Below are positions 7,181-17,540 of a stretch of 64,000 nt of DNA, piece after piece. The number at the start of each line of letters is the position of its first letter. Position 1 is the first letter of the stretch. The stretch covers positions 1-64,000 of the forward strand of contig JBFMDV010000025.1 in NCBI GenBank assembly GCA_040753875.1, in the 5' to 3' direction. Position numbers and translations under genes: made by a program. The DNA comes from Candidatus Zixiibacteriota bacterium (lineage in GTDB: Bacteria; Zixibacteria; MSB-5A5; GN15; FEB-12). A model generated the notes under the pieces. It was not told the origin of the DNA. It saw only the letters and a program-made list of their open reading frames with translations, and did no database searches.

Positions 7181-10100
7181 TCAGAAGCCGTTGCGTGTGG
7201 TTACCTTCCTGAGATGCGCCGCCGAATCACCCAAAAGCTCTTTGAGAGCGTTGAGCAGAGTGAAATCAGCGCTGACCGCGTATTTCCGAGAACGAATATA
7301 CACTTCTGACCCGTTGTGACGAGCCGCCAGTAGGACCGGCGCCTCGCCCGGGTGCTCCTTTAACACGGCCAGCACCCTGTCCATCTGTGTCTCGGTACAA
7401 TCCGCATCGACCTTTATAACGAGTTGGCAACTGAATCGTTCCGAGAGGCTTTCGAGCGGCATGACCTCTGAGGTGATCACCTTCGCGGCTTCTCCCTCTC
7501 GCGTTGAGACGCGTCCAGAAACCAGCACGATACTGTCTACTTCTATGTGCGCCTTGTTCTTATCGAAACAGTCGGAGAAACAGATCAGCTCGGCGCCGCC
7601 GGAAAAATCTTCAAGCCCCACGAAGGCCATGAGATTCCCTTTTTTGTCTACCATCTTCTTGACCGTCGTAATGATGCCGCCGACCGTCACTTCGCGACCG
7701 TCGTTTGCCTGTTTGAGGTCGGCCAGGCTGGAGGTGGAAAAGCAGACCAGTTCATCGCGGAATTTGTCCAGGGGGTGGCCGGATATGTAGAAACCCAGCA
7801 TGGCTTTCTCTTCGGCCAGTTTTTTGGCGGTCGGCCAGTCTGGGACGTTTGGGAGTGCCGGCGCGACCCGTTGCACGCCACCGGATCCGGCGAACAGGTC
7901 ATGAGAGTTGGCGGTTTCGGCCACGCGGTGACCGTAGTTCAGCATCGGCTCAACCGCTTCGAATTTCTGTGCCCGGTTGCCTTCCAGCGAATCACAAGCG
8001 CCGGCGGCGATCAGCGCCTCAAGTGTGCGTCGATTCAGGTGACGGGCGGGGACGCGGCTCGCAAGCTCCGCAAGGCTCTTGAAAACGCCCCTTTGTTGTC
8101 GAGCTTCCACCACCGAACGAGCAGCACCTTCCCCGACATTCTTGACCGCCAGAAGGCCGAACCGGATCCTGCCTGCCACCACACTGAAGTCGGTCTGAGA
8201 TTCGTTGACATCGGGTGGCTCCACTTTGATCCCGAGCCGTCGAGCTTCTTCGAGCAGCGTATAGATGCGGTCGGTGTCGCTGATTTCCGAAGTCATGAGG
8301 GCTGCCATGAACTCGTGCGGGTAGTAGCACTTCAGCCAGGCGGTCTGATACGCTATCAGCGCATAGCAGGTCGCGTGGGCCTTGTTGAACCCGTAGCGGG
8401 CAAAGGTCTCGATCTGATGAAATATCTCTTCAGATACCTTGCGGTCTATCTTGTGCTTGTCGGTCCCCTCGAGGAACTCCTTTTTCTGTGCCGCCATCAG
8501 CGCCGCGTCTTTCTTCCCCATCGCCTTGCGCAGGAGGTCCGCTTTGCCAAGCGAATACCCCGCGAGCTGGTTGGCGATCTGCAATACCTGCTCTTGGAAC
8601 ACGATGACGCCATAAGTCTCGCCGAGAATCCGTTCCAGTGTCGGATGCAGGAAGTGAATATCCTTGGCGCCGTGCTTGCAGTTGATATAGATATCGATCA
8701 TGGTGGAGCCGTCAGCCTGCTTGGCATCGAGCGGTCCCGGTCGATACAGCGCGTTCATGGCAGTAATATCGGCAAACGTCTCCGGACGGAGCTTCCGCAG
8801 GTAATCGCGCATGCCGCTCGATTCAAACTGAAAGATGCCGATCGTGTCTCCTCGGGCGAATAGCTGGTACACCTTGGGGTCATCAAGACTGAGGTTGTCG
8901 ATATCGATGACGGCATCAGCGTGGTTCTCGGCGATCATCCGAAGGGCGTCATCGACAACGGTGAGCGTCCGCAAGCCGAGGAAGTCCATTTTCAAGAGGC
9001 CGATCTCCTCGACCATCTTCATGTCGTACTGTGTCGTGATTTCGTCCTCGGTACTCTTGAACAGCGGCACCCAGTTGGTCAGGGCTGAGGGCGCGATCAC
9101 CACACCTGCGGCGTGTGTCGACGAGTGCCTCGCCAACCCCTCGAGCGTCCTGGAATAATCGATCAATCGACGGACACGAGCATCCTTTTCCACCAGATCC
9201 GCCAGTTCAGGCGTGGTCTTGAGTGCATTCTCGAGTGTCATATCCACCGCCGCCGGGATCATCTTGGCGATCTTGTCAACTTCGGCGTAGGCGATTCCCA
9301 GCACGCGCCCGACATCGCGCACGACGATGCGCGACTTGAGCGTCCCGAACGTGATGATCTGGGAGACATTGTCCGAACCGTACCGGTCGATAACGTACTG
9401 GATGATCTTGTCACGACCGCGGTCGGCGAAATCGATATCGATATCCGGCATCGAAATACGCTCCGGGTTGAGGAAGCGCTCAAACAGGAGTTTGAAACGG
9501 ATCGGGTCCACATCGGTGATCTTCAGCACATATGAGACGAGTGACCCGGCAGCCGAGCCTCGCCCCGGACCAACACGTATCTTCTGCTTGCGCGCGTAGT
9601 CGCAGAAATCCTTCACGATAAGGAAATATCCGGCATACCCCATCTGCTTAATGACGCCGAGCTCGTACTCCATTCGCTTGCGAATCTCTTCGGTGATCTT
9701 CGGGTACCGTTCCCGTAGACCCGCTTCGGTCTCATGCCGAAGGTATGCATCGGCGTCGACATACTGCTGCGGGATCGGGAATACGGGCAGCTTCAGTTTG
9801 CCGGTTTCTATCTCGAGATTGCAGGCTTCGGCAATCCGGACAGTATTGGCCATCGCTTCCTTGAAATCACCGAACCGCTGTTCCATCTCCTCGGCCGTCT
9901 TGAAATAAATCTGATCGGTGTTATAGCGCATCCGATCGTGATCCTCGACCGTCTTGTTGGTCTGGATACACAGGAGAGCGTCGTGCGCCTCCCAGTCTTT
10001 CTGCCGGAGGTAGTGGCAGTCGTTGGTAACCACCAACGGGATGCCGGTTTCACGGGAAACGGCATCGACTTTCGGGATCACCTGTTGTTCCAGTTCCAGA

Positions 10101-10648
10101 TCGTGATTCTGAATCTCGAGGAAGAAGTTCCCCTCGCCGAAAATCTGCTGATATTCTCGCGCAGTCGCCACTGCCTGGTCCGTCTCACCCCGAAGCAGAT
10201 ACCAATTCACCTCTCCCTGCAGACAGGCCGATGTGGCTATTAGCCCTTGCGAGTGCTGTTTGAGTATTTCTTTATCGATGCGCGGACGGTAGTAGAACCC
10301 CTCAAGATATGCCGTCGAGGCAAGCTTAATCAGGTTGTGATAACCGGTCAGGTCCTTGGCCAGCAGGATGAGATGAAAGCCGCCATTGGGATACTGACTC
10401 GAGGGTTTCTTGTCGAAACGGCTGCCGGCTGCGACATACGCTTCCATACCGATAATCGGCTTGATGCCTGCCCTGGTGGCTTTCTTGTAGAACTCTATCG
10501 CGCCGAACAAGTTGCCGTGATCGGTGACCGCCACCGCGGGCATCTTGAATTCCTTGGCGAGTTCGATCAGGTTGTCCAGCCGACAGGCGCCGTCCAGAAG
10601 GGAGTACTGACTGTGTGTGTGCAGATGTACGTAATTGGCGTATTTCAT
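7181..10648 (-). CDS. dnaE: DNA polymerase III alpha subunit
   Basis: 1155 residues, normal for DnaE1. N-terminal PHP domain with H8-L-H10-T-H12 intact, so it may retain metal-dependent activity. The polymerase active site is PDIDIDF (401-407) with D402 and D404, and the third aspartate is D555 in KMDFLGL. GRGSAAGS marks the palm. A helix-hairpin-helix, an OB domain (about 980-1060) and a C-terminal tau-binding-like region follow. It is the replicative polymerase of the chromosome. No Shine-Dalgarno is seen before the ATG, and a weak TTGTCT-18-TAATTT promoter would place the transcript start only a few bases ahead. Several long antisense frames in this gene are shadows. Confidence 0.96.
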   Translation of the reverse strand: MKYANYVHLHTHSQYSLLDGACRLDNLIELAKEFKMPAVAVTDHGNLFGAIEFYKKATRAGIKPIIGMEAYVAAGSRFDKKPSSQYPNGGFHLILLAKDLTGYHNLIKLASTAYLEGFYYRPRIDKEILKQHSQGLIATSACLQGEVNWYLLRGETDQAVATAREYQQIFGEGNFFLEIQNHDLELEQQVIPKVDAVSRETGIPLVVTNDCHYLRQKDWEAHDALLCIQTNKTVEDHDRMRYNTDQIYFKTAEEMEQRFGDFKEAMANTVRIAEACNLEIETGKLKLPVFPIPQQYVDADAYLRHETEAGLRERYPKITEEIRKRMEYELGVIKQMGYAGYFLIVKDFCDYARKQKIRVGPGRGSAAGSLVSYVLKITDVDPIRFKLLFERFLNPERISMPDIDIDFADRGRDKIIQYVIDRYGSDNVSQIITFGTLKSRIVVRDVGRVLGIAYAEVDKIAKMIPAAVDMTLENALKTTPELADLVEKDARVRRLIDYSRTLEGLARHSSTHAAGVVIAPSALTNWVPLFKSTEDEITTQYDMKMVEEIGLLKMDFLGLRTLTVVDDALRMIAENHADAVIDIDNLSLDDPKVYQLFARGDTIGIFQFESSGMRDYLRKLRPETFADITAMNALYRPGPLDAKQADGSTMIDIYINCKHGAKDIHFLHPTLERILGETYGVIVFQEQVLQIANQLAGYSLGKADLLRKAMGKKDAALMAAQKKEFLEGTDKHKIDRKVSEEIFHQIETFARYGFNKAHATCYALIAYQTAWLKCYYPHEFMAALMTSEISDTDRIYTLLEEARRLGIKVEPPDVNESQTDFSVVAGRIRFGLLAVKNVGEGAARSVVEARQQRGVFKSLAELASRVPARHLNRRTLEALIAAGACDSLEGNRAQKFEAVEPMLNYGHRVAETANSHDLFAGSGGVQRVAPALPNVPDWPTAKKLAEEKAMLGFYISGHPLDKFRDELVCFSTSSLADLKQANDGREVTVGGIITTVKKMVDKKGNLMAFVGLEDFSGGAELICFSDCFDKNKAHIEVDSIVLVSGRVSTREGEAAKVITSEVMPLESLSERFSCQLVIKVDADCTETQMDRVLAVLKEHPGEAPVLLAARHNGSEVYIRSRKYAVSADFTLLNALKELLGDSAAHLRKVTTRNGF

Positions 10649-10723
10649 AGGTACGAAGAAATTACGTGCGCGGGGACGGTCCAGACAAGCACTTTATCAC
10701 GCGATCACACCTGATCACGCGGC

Positions 10724-11203
10724 CTACAGCCATTTCTCGAATTCGATCTCATCGCGAATCGGAATGCCGTAGTTGCCGACAAGCGAAATTGACGGTTTCA
10801 GCTTGCGGGATTCAGCGATGGCATCCAAATGGACGGCGGCAATGGTGTACCCGCGTCGCTGATAGAACCGGATGGCATCCAGGTTGTCGTTGGTGGTGAT
10901 GAACCAGAGCCGACGGCATCCCGATTCACGAGCTGCCGACTCAACCGCGCTCATGAGCGCGGTTCCAACGCCGCCAAAACGGACCATCGTATCGAGCGTT
11001 ATTACTTCACACTGAGAGCCGGAGATCTGATAGGTCACCAACCCCGCACGCTTGCCGGAATCATCGATCGCGCAGAACCCGCGACACTGGTCCGGCAACA
11101 CCTTCCGACCACGGGTGACGACAAATTCCCCTCCCCAAGCCAACCAGACCTGCTTCACCCAACCGAGGTCGTGGTCGTTGATAGGATTGATTGTCACGTT
11201 CAC
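10724..11203 (-). CDS. GNAT-family N-acetyltransferase
   Basis: 159 residues from a GTG start with AAAGAGG upstream. A GNAT fold is supported by the acetyl-CoA loop region VRFGGVGTALMSAVESAAR (about residues 75-93) and motif B with DAIRFYQRRGYTI (about 109-121). The substrate is unknown. It lies 27 bases after the M1 peptidase stop region on the same strand and upstream of dnaE, but no shared pathway is evident. Confidence 0.85.
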   Translation of the reverse strand: MNVTINPINDHDLGWVKQVWLAWGGEFVVTRGRKVLPDQCRGFCAIDDSGKRAGLVTYQISGSQCEVITLDTMVRFGGVGTALMSAVESAARESGCRRLWFITTNDNLDAIRFYQRRGYTIAAVHLDAIAESRKLKPSISLVGNYGIPIRDEIEFEKWL

Positions 11204-11230
11204 AGTGGCCTCTTTCCGAAATTAAGAGCT

Positions 11231-14200
11231 TCAATTGAGCGGAAGTATCCAGGCGACGGAGAACCGAAAATCGAACTCCTGCTCGCCTGGTTTCGGTTTG
11301 TTCAGGTATAGCGGGAAATCCAAACGAATGTGATGATTCGACCAGACGGGAGGGGTCGAAACCGATAGCCCGCCCGACATGTACCATTTGTCATCGATGG
11401 AACCGATGGAAACTCCGCTTTGGTGCCACGTCTCAATCTTTGGCATGTTAATCAGTGAGCCATCGATGAAAAACGTCTGATCCGTTTGTGATAGGAACCT
11501 GCCGATGACGGGGACTACCTTGAACCATTGGTAAGGCAAGAGATCAGGAGGAGTGATCTCAAGCGAAGCGCCAGTAGCTTGCATCAAATAGACTGCATGA
11601 TCCTGATATCCGCGCACGCGGTTGTCAGCCAGATAAAAATTGTCCTCCCACCCTCGGGGAAACGTGCCGGATGACCTGAACACCTGAGACTGGGCGAATC
11701 GGTCAACGGACCTGGCGCGACTGAGGTGATACAGGTACTGGAGCGGCGGTTCACCTGAGACCCGAAGATACTCAAGGCCAAATTGCAGCCAGGGTCTGCC
11801 GCGACGGGTCAGGGTTAGTTTCCCCCGATGGAGAGTCTCTAACCAGGACCTGTTGGCAGTTTCGCTGCGAAAAGCCCCAACGACGCCGGAGGACGAAAAA
11901 CCGATGCTGCCATAGCGGAAGGTTCTCAAAGCGGCGATCTCAAGAGCCGCGGTGTGGCTATTTCCCGCATCCCAGGTGAAGTCCGGTAAATACGGAATCA
12001 GACCGGCATCGAGGCCGCTTGGACCGTCCTCTTTGACTGAGATGTAGCCCACCTTAGTTCGCACAGTTTCGTTGTCGTCCTGCGAATAGAGCGGCTTATG
12101 ACGAATGTCGAATCCGGCCGACAGGAATGTCCGGTAGTCCGAAACCACGATCTGCTGCAGCCACGAAGCCTGTGGAGCTGATGAGCGGAAGGGAATTCGC
12201 GAGCGATAGTCGATCATTGGTCGACCGGATTCCGTCCCCATGCGGGCATCCAATGAAAAGGCCGCCTCCGTTTCAAGAAACGATCCATGCGCGTGCAGCC
12301 CAATCTGGACACCGTTCGGCTCGTCGTACCAGATATCCGGACGCCACCGCAGCGCGTACGCATTGATCGGCGTGCGGTCATATTTCATGTTGTCCAATCG
12401 GAGTTCTATCGGCGGGAGCAAGCCAGAGCGGTTGTTCAGCCGATTGATATCCATCGTCAGTTCGAACGGGTCTACCACCACCCGCTTCACCTTTCGACGG
12501 GCACGTACCTTGAATGTGTAGGTTTCATCAAAACGCCGGAACTGGTTCCAGGTCGGCAACAGGATGTGGCCCGGTTTGGCGAACGATATTCCTTCGGGAG
12601 GAATAGTGTAATATGAGGTGTCCCCCTGCTCGAAAACCACGGCGACGTCGATCGGAGATACAAAACGGCCCCGGTTCTTAACCTTTATGGTGTGTTCCCA
12701 GGTCTGGTCATGGTGAGACGATTTCAGCCCTGCCAATGAATAGTCGAGCCGTGCCCGCCCGTAGAACCACTGGTCAAGGTAGTTATTCAGTTCGAGACCG
12801 GTACTTGTTTCCATGGAAGTGGCAAAGTCATCTTCGTACGGATGGCGGAACATCCAGTCTCGGCAGTACTTGTGCATGGCCGCATAAAACAGCGAGTCGC
12901 CGAGAATCGAACGCAGGGAGTGGAGCATGGCCGCGGTCTTGTAATAGGCAGAAACCCGATACGGCCAGTACTCCTCCCCCTGATCGTACGAGAAGACCAT
13001 CGGCTTGTCATAACCCTGCTTCATCAGAAGCAAGAGCGGACGAAATCCGCGCAGGTTGCGGTCTTCATCGTGCGGAGCGAATGCGCGCTGATACCAGTTC
13101 CGATAGTTGTCCACGTTGCCATCCCGCCCCAGGTATTTCTCCATCACGTCGTGCTCGGCAAACGTGGTAAACCCCTCATCGAGGAACGGGCGGTCTGTTT
13201 GGTTGGACCCTACCTGCCCCATGAACCATTGGTGAGCGATCTCGTGGTAGATGACAATGTGGAAACCGGGTGAAGGACCATCGCCGCTCACCTGTGCCAT
13301 CATGGGGAGTTCCATGCCGCTGTAACAATCAACTATCCGCAGTACCGGCCACTGATACGGATAATAGAGTTCGGAGAGAGTCGCGACCGCCTCTTTACCC
13401 AGCCTGACGGCGCTCTCCCAGGTGGCGGCATGTGCTCGGAGAATGTGGGCGATGATCGGCACACTGCCTGCGCCGGTGCTGTCCAGACAGAACTGCGACG
13501 ACGACACGAATGTGAAGTCGTTCACCTTCTCGGCCACGTAATGCCACGACTTCGTTCTTGAAGTATCAAACGAAAACTGCGGCCAGCTTGCTTTCGGACC
13601 AACAAAGTTGTTTCGGTCCAGCGCGTTTCGTAGCGTATCAGGCAGGACATCTGATTCATTGAGCAGCAGCCCTGTGGCGGCGATTATCTGATCCTCAGGA
13701 GCCGCGATGGTCACGTCGAACCGCCCGAAATCACCATAACACTCGCCCCACCCCAGATACTGCGAATTGACCCAACCCAGTTTCCGGTCATACACACAGA
13801 CCTGCGGATACCAGTACACCGCCTTGGTGACATCGCGAAACAGACCCATCCGCATGGCGTGCGGCGACGGCAGCACGGTGGTGAAGTCAAACGAGAATAG
13901 CGCCGTGTCGCCCGGTCGGACCGGCTTATCGGGTGTGACCGTAATAATGGTATTGTCGATCTGGTACCATCGAATAGTGCGCACGCCAAATCCACCCGTT
14001 GCCGGACTGAGGGTGAGTTTTCCCTCCTGCTCCGGTTTCAGGTCTGCGAATGAATAATCATTCTCGCGGCGGGATTTTTTGTCCGCACAGGAGCCGTTCT
14101 GAACGGCGTTGGGGAACGCCTTGAGAAATATTTCGTGCAGTGTGTCGGGGGAATTATTGACATACTCGATGTCGATTCGGCCGGTGATCGTCCGAAGGTC

Positions 14201-14332
14201 GCTTCGCAGCGCGACATTCATGACATAGTTGACTTCCTGTTGCCAGTAGGTGTCGGATGGACATGCGGAGATCGGGAGAAGGGAGACAAAAAGACAGGCA
14301 AGTCTGCTAAACGGCACCGGTGACACCATCAT
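11231..14332 (-). CDS. M1-family zinc aminopeptidase, exported lipoprotein
   Basis: 1033 residues. The N-terminus has a signal segment ending in a lipobox-like ISAC (C24). The gluzincin zinc site is complete: HEIAH (H363, E364, H367) and E386 in FLDEGF, the 18-residue spacing of M1 enzymes. After the catalytic and helical part (to about 560) comes a long beta-rich C-terminal region (about 600-1033) resembling an outer-membrane-like or surface-array domain, ending SVAWILPLN. This is the layout of large surface peptidases in FCB-type bacteria. It probably digests peptides outside the inner membrane. Its start overlaps the LysE-like gene by 26 bases. Confidence 0.85.
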   Translation of the reverse strand: MMVSPVPFSRLACLFVSLLPISACPSDTYWQQEVNYVMNVALRSDLRTITGRIDIEYVNNSPDTLHEIFLKAFPNAVQNGSCADKKSRRENDYSFADLKPEQEGKLTLSPATGGFGVRTIRWYQIDNTIITVTPDKPVRPGDTALFSFDFTTVLPSPHAMRMGLFRDVTKAVYWYPQVCVYDRKLGWVNSQYLGWGECYGDFGRFDVTIAAPEDQIIAATGLLLNESDVLPDTLRNALDRNNFVGPKASWPQFSFDTSRTKSWHYVAEKVNDFTFVSSSQFCLDSTGAGSVPIIAHILRAHAATWESAVRLGKEAVATLSELYYPYQWPVLRIVDCYSGMELPMMAQVSGDGPSPGFHIVIYHEIAHQWFMGQVGSNQTDRPFLDEGFTTFAEHDVMEKYLGRDGNVDNYRNWYQRAFAPHDEDRNLRGFRPLLLLMKQGYDKPMVFSYDQGEEYWPYRVSAYYKTAAMLHSLRSILGDSLFYAAMHKYCRDWMFRHPYEDDFATSMETSTGLELNNYLDQWFYGRARLDYSLAGLKSSHHDQTWEHTIKVKNRGRFVSPIDVAVVFEQGDTSYYTIPPEGISFAKPGHILLPTWNQFRRFDETYTFKVRARRKVKRVVVDPFELTMDINRLNNRSGLLPPIELRLDNMKYDRTPINAYALRWRPDIWYDEPNGVQIGLHAHGSFLETEAAFSLDARMGTESGRPMIDYRSRIPFRSSAPQASWLQQIVVSDYRTFLSAGFDIRHKPLYSQDDNETVRTKVGYISVKEDGPSGLDAGLIPYLPDFTWDAGNSHTAALEIAALRTFRYGSIGFSSSGVVGAFRSETANRSWLETLHRGKLTLTRRGRPWLQFGLEYLRVSGEPPLQYLYHLSRARSVDRFAQSQVFRSSGTFPRGWEDNFYLADNRVRGYQDHAVYLMQATGASLEITPPDLLPYQWFKVVPVIGRFLSQTDQTFFIDGSLINMPKIETWHQSGVSIGSIDDKWYMSGGLSVSTPPVWSNHHIRLDFPLYLNKPKPGEQEFDFRFSVAWILPLN

Positions 14333-14945
14333 GGATGAACTTCACGCCAAGATACAGGAGAAAAGCAACGCAGGTCAAGATGAGAATCTTCAGCCCGCGT
14401 CCCATGATGAGATGTCGCCCGTTCCAGATAAGAACAGACACCAGCGTGTACCAGACAAAATCCGACATGATGTGTCCAAAGTAGAATACCACCGGACCGA
14501 CATAGCCAAGCCCCTTCGCCTGCACCATAAACGCCAGCCCGATCGTCGCCCACCAGACAAACCAGTACGGATTCACCAGGGTAGTCGTGATTCCTTTCGC
14601 CGTGAGTTTCATGTGGGAACTCCCGTGTGCGGCGGTTGCGTCGTAGCTCACCCGTGACTTGAGCGTGTCGTACGCCATCATACCTGCCATGGCAAGGAGC
14701 GCCAGCCCGCCGACCAGCGCAATCACGCGGACAATGACCGTGTTATCCGTCAACGCCGCCAGGCCTAGCGCCAGCACGACCACGACCGCGATCTCGGCGA
14801 TGGCGTGTCCGACCGAGAGGATCGGCCCGGTCTTCCAGCCACTGCGGGGTGTCTCGGCGATATCAACCGTCAGGAGAGGCCCGGGCATCATGGCCCCCGT
14901 GAACCCGACAACAAAGGAGTTGAAAAAGAGGGAGAGGAGTTCCAT
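14307..14945 (-). CDS. LysE/RhtB-type amino acid exporter
   Basis: 212 residues, six predicted membrane helices, and the family signature near the N-terminus (FTGAMMPGPLL, about residues 15-25). LysE-type carriers export amino acids or analogues across the inner membrane. I start at the ATG at 14945; the open frame extends 28 residues upstream but these are polar and cysteine-rich, unlike a first helix. No strong ribosome site is visible. It is translationally overlapping with the downstream M1 peptidase, suggesting joint expression: peptide breakdown and amino acid export could be linked, but that is speculation. Confidence 0.8.
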   Translation of the reverse strand: MELLSLFFNSFVVGFTGAMMPGPLLTVDIAETPRSGWKTGPILSVGHAIAEIAVVVVLALGLAALTDNTVIVRVIALVGGLALLAMAGMMAYDTLKSRVSYDATAAHGSSHMKLTAKGITTTLVNPYWFVWWATIGLAFMVQAKGLGYVGPVVFYFGHIMSDFVWYTLVSVLIWNGRHLIMGRGLKILILTCVAFLLYLGVKFIHDGVTGAV

Positions 14946-15041
14946 CGATATATGAAATGCGCAGATGTGTGAGTTGTTCCTAAGGCACGAAGAGACCGTT
15001 TCGCGGCATTCGCAGCATAAGCGCGACAAGGCGCCGCTCTA

Positions 15042-15779
15042 TCACCCCGTCTTCACTCCCACCAGTGCCCAGGCCTCGCGGCCGTCCTCGTGAACGCAGC
15101 AGAGGCGACGTTCGACTATGAAGCCACACGCTTTGATAATCCGGAGCCAGGTCTCCGCCGGAAACAGGCCCAGAATGTGATGGTCCTGCTCGATCCTGAG
15201 CGCTTTCCCCTGCCGAATGAAATATAACAGGATCATGTCGTTTTTGGTGTCATCAGGGTCGGAATCGTATTCGTATTCGATGTGTGTCAACAAAGTGTCC
15301 CCGGCCCGCATGGTGTTATGGCGCACCTGGCCGTCGATAAACGTCTCCTTGTACCAATCAGGCGCCGCTATGACAACTCCTCCCGTCTCCAAGTGGAGAT
15401 TCACTGTTTCAAACGTCTGCCGCAGGTCGTCCTCAGTCGTAAGATAACAGATCGCGTCATGAATAAGCACTGCTTTGAATGTCTGATTGAGCCGGACTGT
15501 CCGCATGTCCCCGACGGAATGCGGTACATCGGGATTCAACCGCATAGAATTGGCCACCATCTTGGGGGAAAGATCGACCGCGACAGCATCGTACTCGGCT
15601 GTGAAATGCGACAAGTTGAAGCCACCACCCACGCCTAATTCCAATATACGATGCCGTCCGGGACCGAGCTTCTCGCGAAGAATCTGTTTCCAGACCTCGG
15701 CTTCACGGGCATATGCCTCCGGTCCCGCTATGAGCGGATACAAATGCGCTAGATCATCGTACAGCCGGTTTTCGTCCAT
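15042..15779 (-). CDS. Class I SAM-dependent methyltransferase
   Basis: 245 residues. Motif I is ILELGVGGGFN (about 43-53), followed by the acidic end of strand 2 (AVDLSPKM) and the motif around VGDMRTV, giving a standard Rossmann-type methyltransferase core. The C-terminal region has TWLRIIKACGF, the helix after strand 5 found in small-molecule methyltransferases. The substrate cannot be inferred. GGGGA lies ahead of the ATG. The gene is in line with the fatty-acid genes upstream on the same strand but with a 29-base gap and no obvious functional link. Confidence 0.85.
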   Translation of the reverse strand: MDENRLYDDLAHLYPLIAGPEAYAREAEVWKQILREKLGPGRHRILELGVGGGFNLSHFTAEYDAVAVDLSPKMVANSMRLNPDVPHSVGDMRTVRLNQTFKAVLIHDAICYLTTEDDLRQTFETVNLHLETGGVVIAAPDWYKETFIDGQVRHNTMRAGDTLLTHIEYEYDSDPDDTKNDMILLYFIRQGKALRIEQDHHILGLFPAETWLRIIKACGFIVERRLCCVHEDGREAWALVGVKTG

Positions 15780-15808
15780 TCAGTTCCCCAGAAAAGGTGA
15801 TGAGCCGT

Positions 15809-16594
15809 TCAATGGCCTGTAAACTGCGGTTTCCGTTTCTCCAGAAACGCCTCCATCCCCTCGTTTTTGTCGCCGGTGCCGCAGATCGAGCCAAAAGTCG
15901 CCTTTTCTAAGTCACACCCGGCGGTCAGATTGATATCCAGACCCCGGTGAACACATTCTTTGGCGGAAGTAATAGCGAGCGGCGCTTTGCTGGCGATCAG
16001 CTCTGCCATCTCAAACGCCTTAGTCATCAACTGGTCGGGTGGGTACAGCTCATCGACAAGCCCGATCCGGTACGCTTCCTGTGCATTGATGATCTCGCCG
16101 GTAAGTATCATCTGGAGCGCCTTTCCTTTGCCGACCAGACGCGGCAACCGCTGCGTGCCGCCGTAACCGGGGATTATTCCCAGATTGACTTCCGGCTGAC
16201 CCAGCTTGGCCTTCTCCGAAGCGAGCCGAATATCACACGCCATTGCCAACTCACACCCACCACCGAGCGCAAAACCGTTGACAGCGGCGATCACCGGCTT
16301 GGGGAAGTTCTGGATGGTCTTCATCAGATACAGCCCGCGCGCCGACAGCTCGGTGCCGCTGCGGACATCGAGGTCTGCCAGTTCCGTGATATCGGCGCCG
16401 GCCACGAACGCCTTCTCGCCGGCGCCCGTCAGCACCACACAGCGGATACTGTCATCGGTCCAGTGGAAACTGAACAACTGCTGCAGCTCGTTGATTGTTT
16501 CTTTGTTGAGGGCATTCAGTGCCCTTTCGCGGTTGACAGTTACAACCAGCACCGCGCCCTTTTTCTCCACCAGGAGATTCTTGTAATCAGCCAT
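15809..16594 (-). CDS. Enoyl-CoA hydratase / crotonase
   Basis: 261 residues, full length for short-chain crotonases. The oxyanion-hole segments (KAFVAGADI and NGFALGGGCELA) and both catalytic glutamates (E115 in GGGCELA, E135 in LGQPEVNLGI) are present, so it should hydrate 2-enoyl-CoA such as crotonyl-CoA to 3-hydroxyacyl-CoA. It lies immediately downstream of a 3-hydroxyacyl-CoA dehydrogenase and close to a divergent acyl-CoA dehydrogenase: together they cover three consecutive steps of short-chain beta-oxidation or, in reverse, butyryl-CoA formation. Confidence 0.92.
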   Translation of the reverse strand: MADYKNLLVEKKGAVLVVTVNRERALNALNKETINELQQLFSFHWTDDSIRCVVLTGAGEKAFVAGADITELADLDVRSGTELSARGLYLMKTIQNFPKPVIAAVNGFALGGGCELAMACDIRLASEKAKLGQPEVNLGIIPGYGGTQRLPRLVGKGKALQMILTGEIINAQEAYRIGLVDELYPPDQLMTKAFEMAELIASKAPLAITSAKECVHRGLDINLTAGCDLEKATFGSICGTGDKNEGMEAFLEKRKPQFTGH

Positions 16595-16650
16595 CTGCTA
16601 TTCCTTGTCTATGATCAATGCGAACTTTCAACCTTGAATCGAGTCCGGAA

Positions 16651-17505
16651 TTATTTGCGCCCGTAATCATAAAACCCGCGGCCACTTTTCCTGCCCAAAT
16701 AACCTGCGTTGACCATCCGTCGTAGAAGCGGCGGTGCGGCATAGTGCGAATCCTTGAACTCCTCGAACATGATATCCGCGATGTAGAGGATCGTATCCAG
16801 ACCGATGAAATCAGTCAGGGTCAGCGGTCCCATGGGGTGCCCGCATCCCAGCATCATGGCGTTGTCGATATCCTCACGCGAGGCCAAGCCACGCTCGTAC
16901 TGACGTATACCATCAAGCAAGTACGGCACCAGTAAAACATTCACGACGAAACCAGGGGAATCTTTCGCCGTCACGCAGGTTTTCCCGACCGACTCGGCGA
17001 ATGCGAACGCCGTCTTGAAGGTCTGCTCCGATGTATCCAGCGTCTTCACTACTTCGCACAGTTTCATCACCGCCACTGGATTGAAAAAGTGCAGGCCGAC
17101 AAACCGGTCACGACGATTGGTGACCGAAGCCATGTCGCCAATTGATAGCGACGACGTATTGGACGCGAAGATCGTCTCCGGCTTGCAAACGCCATCGAGT
17201 TCTCTGTAAACGGTCTTTTTGGCATCGAGATTTTCGATTACAGCTTCGCAGATGATATCGCAGTCGGCCAGGTCTTTCAGCGCAGTCGTCCCTTTGATAT
17301 TCCCGACCACCTTGTCTTTCAGCGCCTGGTCAGCCTTTCCCTTTTCGATTGCCTTGTCGAGAGTCTTGGTGATATACCCCAGCCCCTTTTTGAAAAGCTC
17401 ATCGGACACCTCGCGCGCCACGACTTTATATCCGGCCGCGGCCGCAACTTGCCCTATCCCCGACCCCATTTGCCCAAATCCTACGATACCTACTTTTGTA
17501 ATCAT
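16651..17505 (-). CDS. 3-hydroxybutyryl-CoA dehydrogenase
   Basis: 284 residues, the usual size of the monofunctional enzyme. N-terminal Rossmann motif GFGQMG (9-14), catalytic His139 in LHFFNPV with N142, and E151 in the partner helix. The C-terminal domain has SPGFVVNVLLVPYL and the ending YLGRKSGRGFYDY typical of this family. It oxidises (S)-3-hydroxybutyryl-CoA to acetoacetyl-CoA with NAD(P)+, reversibly. It is upstream of the crotonase on the same strand with a 56-base gap. Similar to Hbd/PaaH proteins; I leave the symbol open. Confidence 0.93.
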   Translation of the reverse strand: MITKVGIVGFGQMGSGIGQVAAAAGYKVVAREVSDELFKKGLGYITKTLDKAIEKGKADQALKDKVVGNIKGTTALKDLADCDIICEAVIENLDAKKTVYRELDGVCKPETIFASNTSSLSIGDMASVTNRRDRFVGLHFFNPVAVMKLCEVVKTLDTSEQTFKTAFAFAESVGKTCVTAKDSPGFVVNVLLVPYLLDGIRQYERGLASREDIDNAMMLGCGHPMGPLTLTDFIGLDTILYIADIMFEEFKDSHYAAPPLLRRMVNAGYLGRKSGRGFYDYGRK

Positions 17506-17540
17506 GAATCAGATCCCGATTAATCCATCAGTAACTATGT

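Noticed and set aside
7547-8863. 438-codon plus-strand frame opposite dnaE
   Set aside because: The dnaE frame is supported by catalytic motifs; this antisense frame has no recognisable domain.
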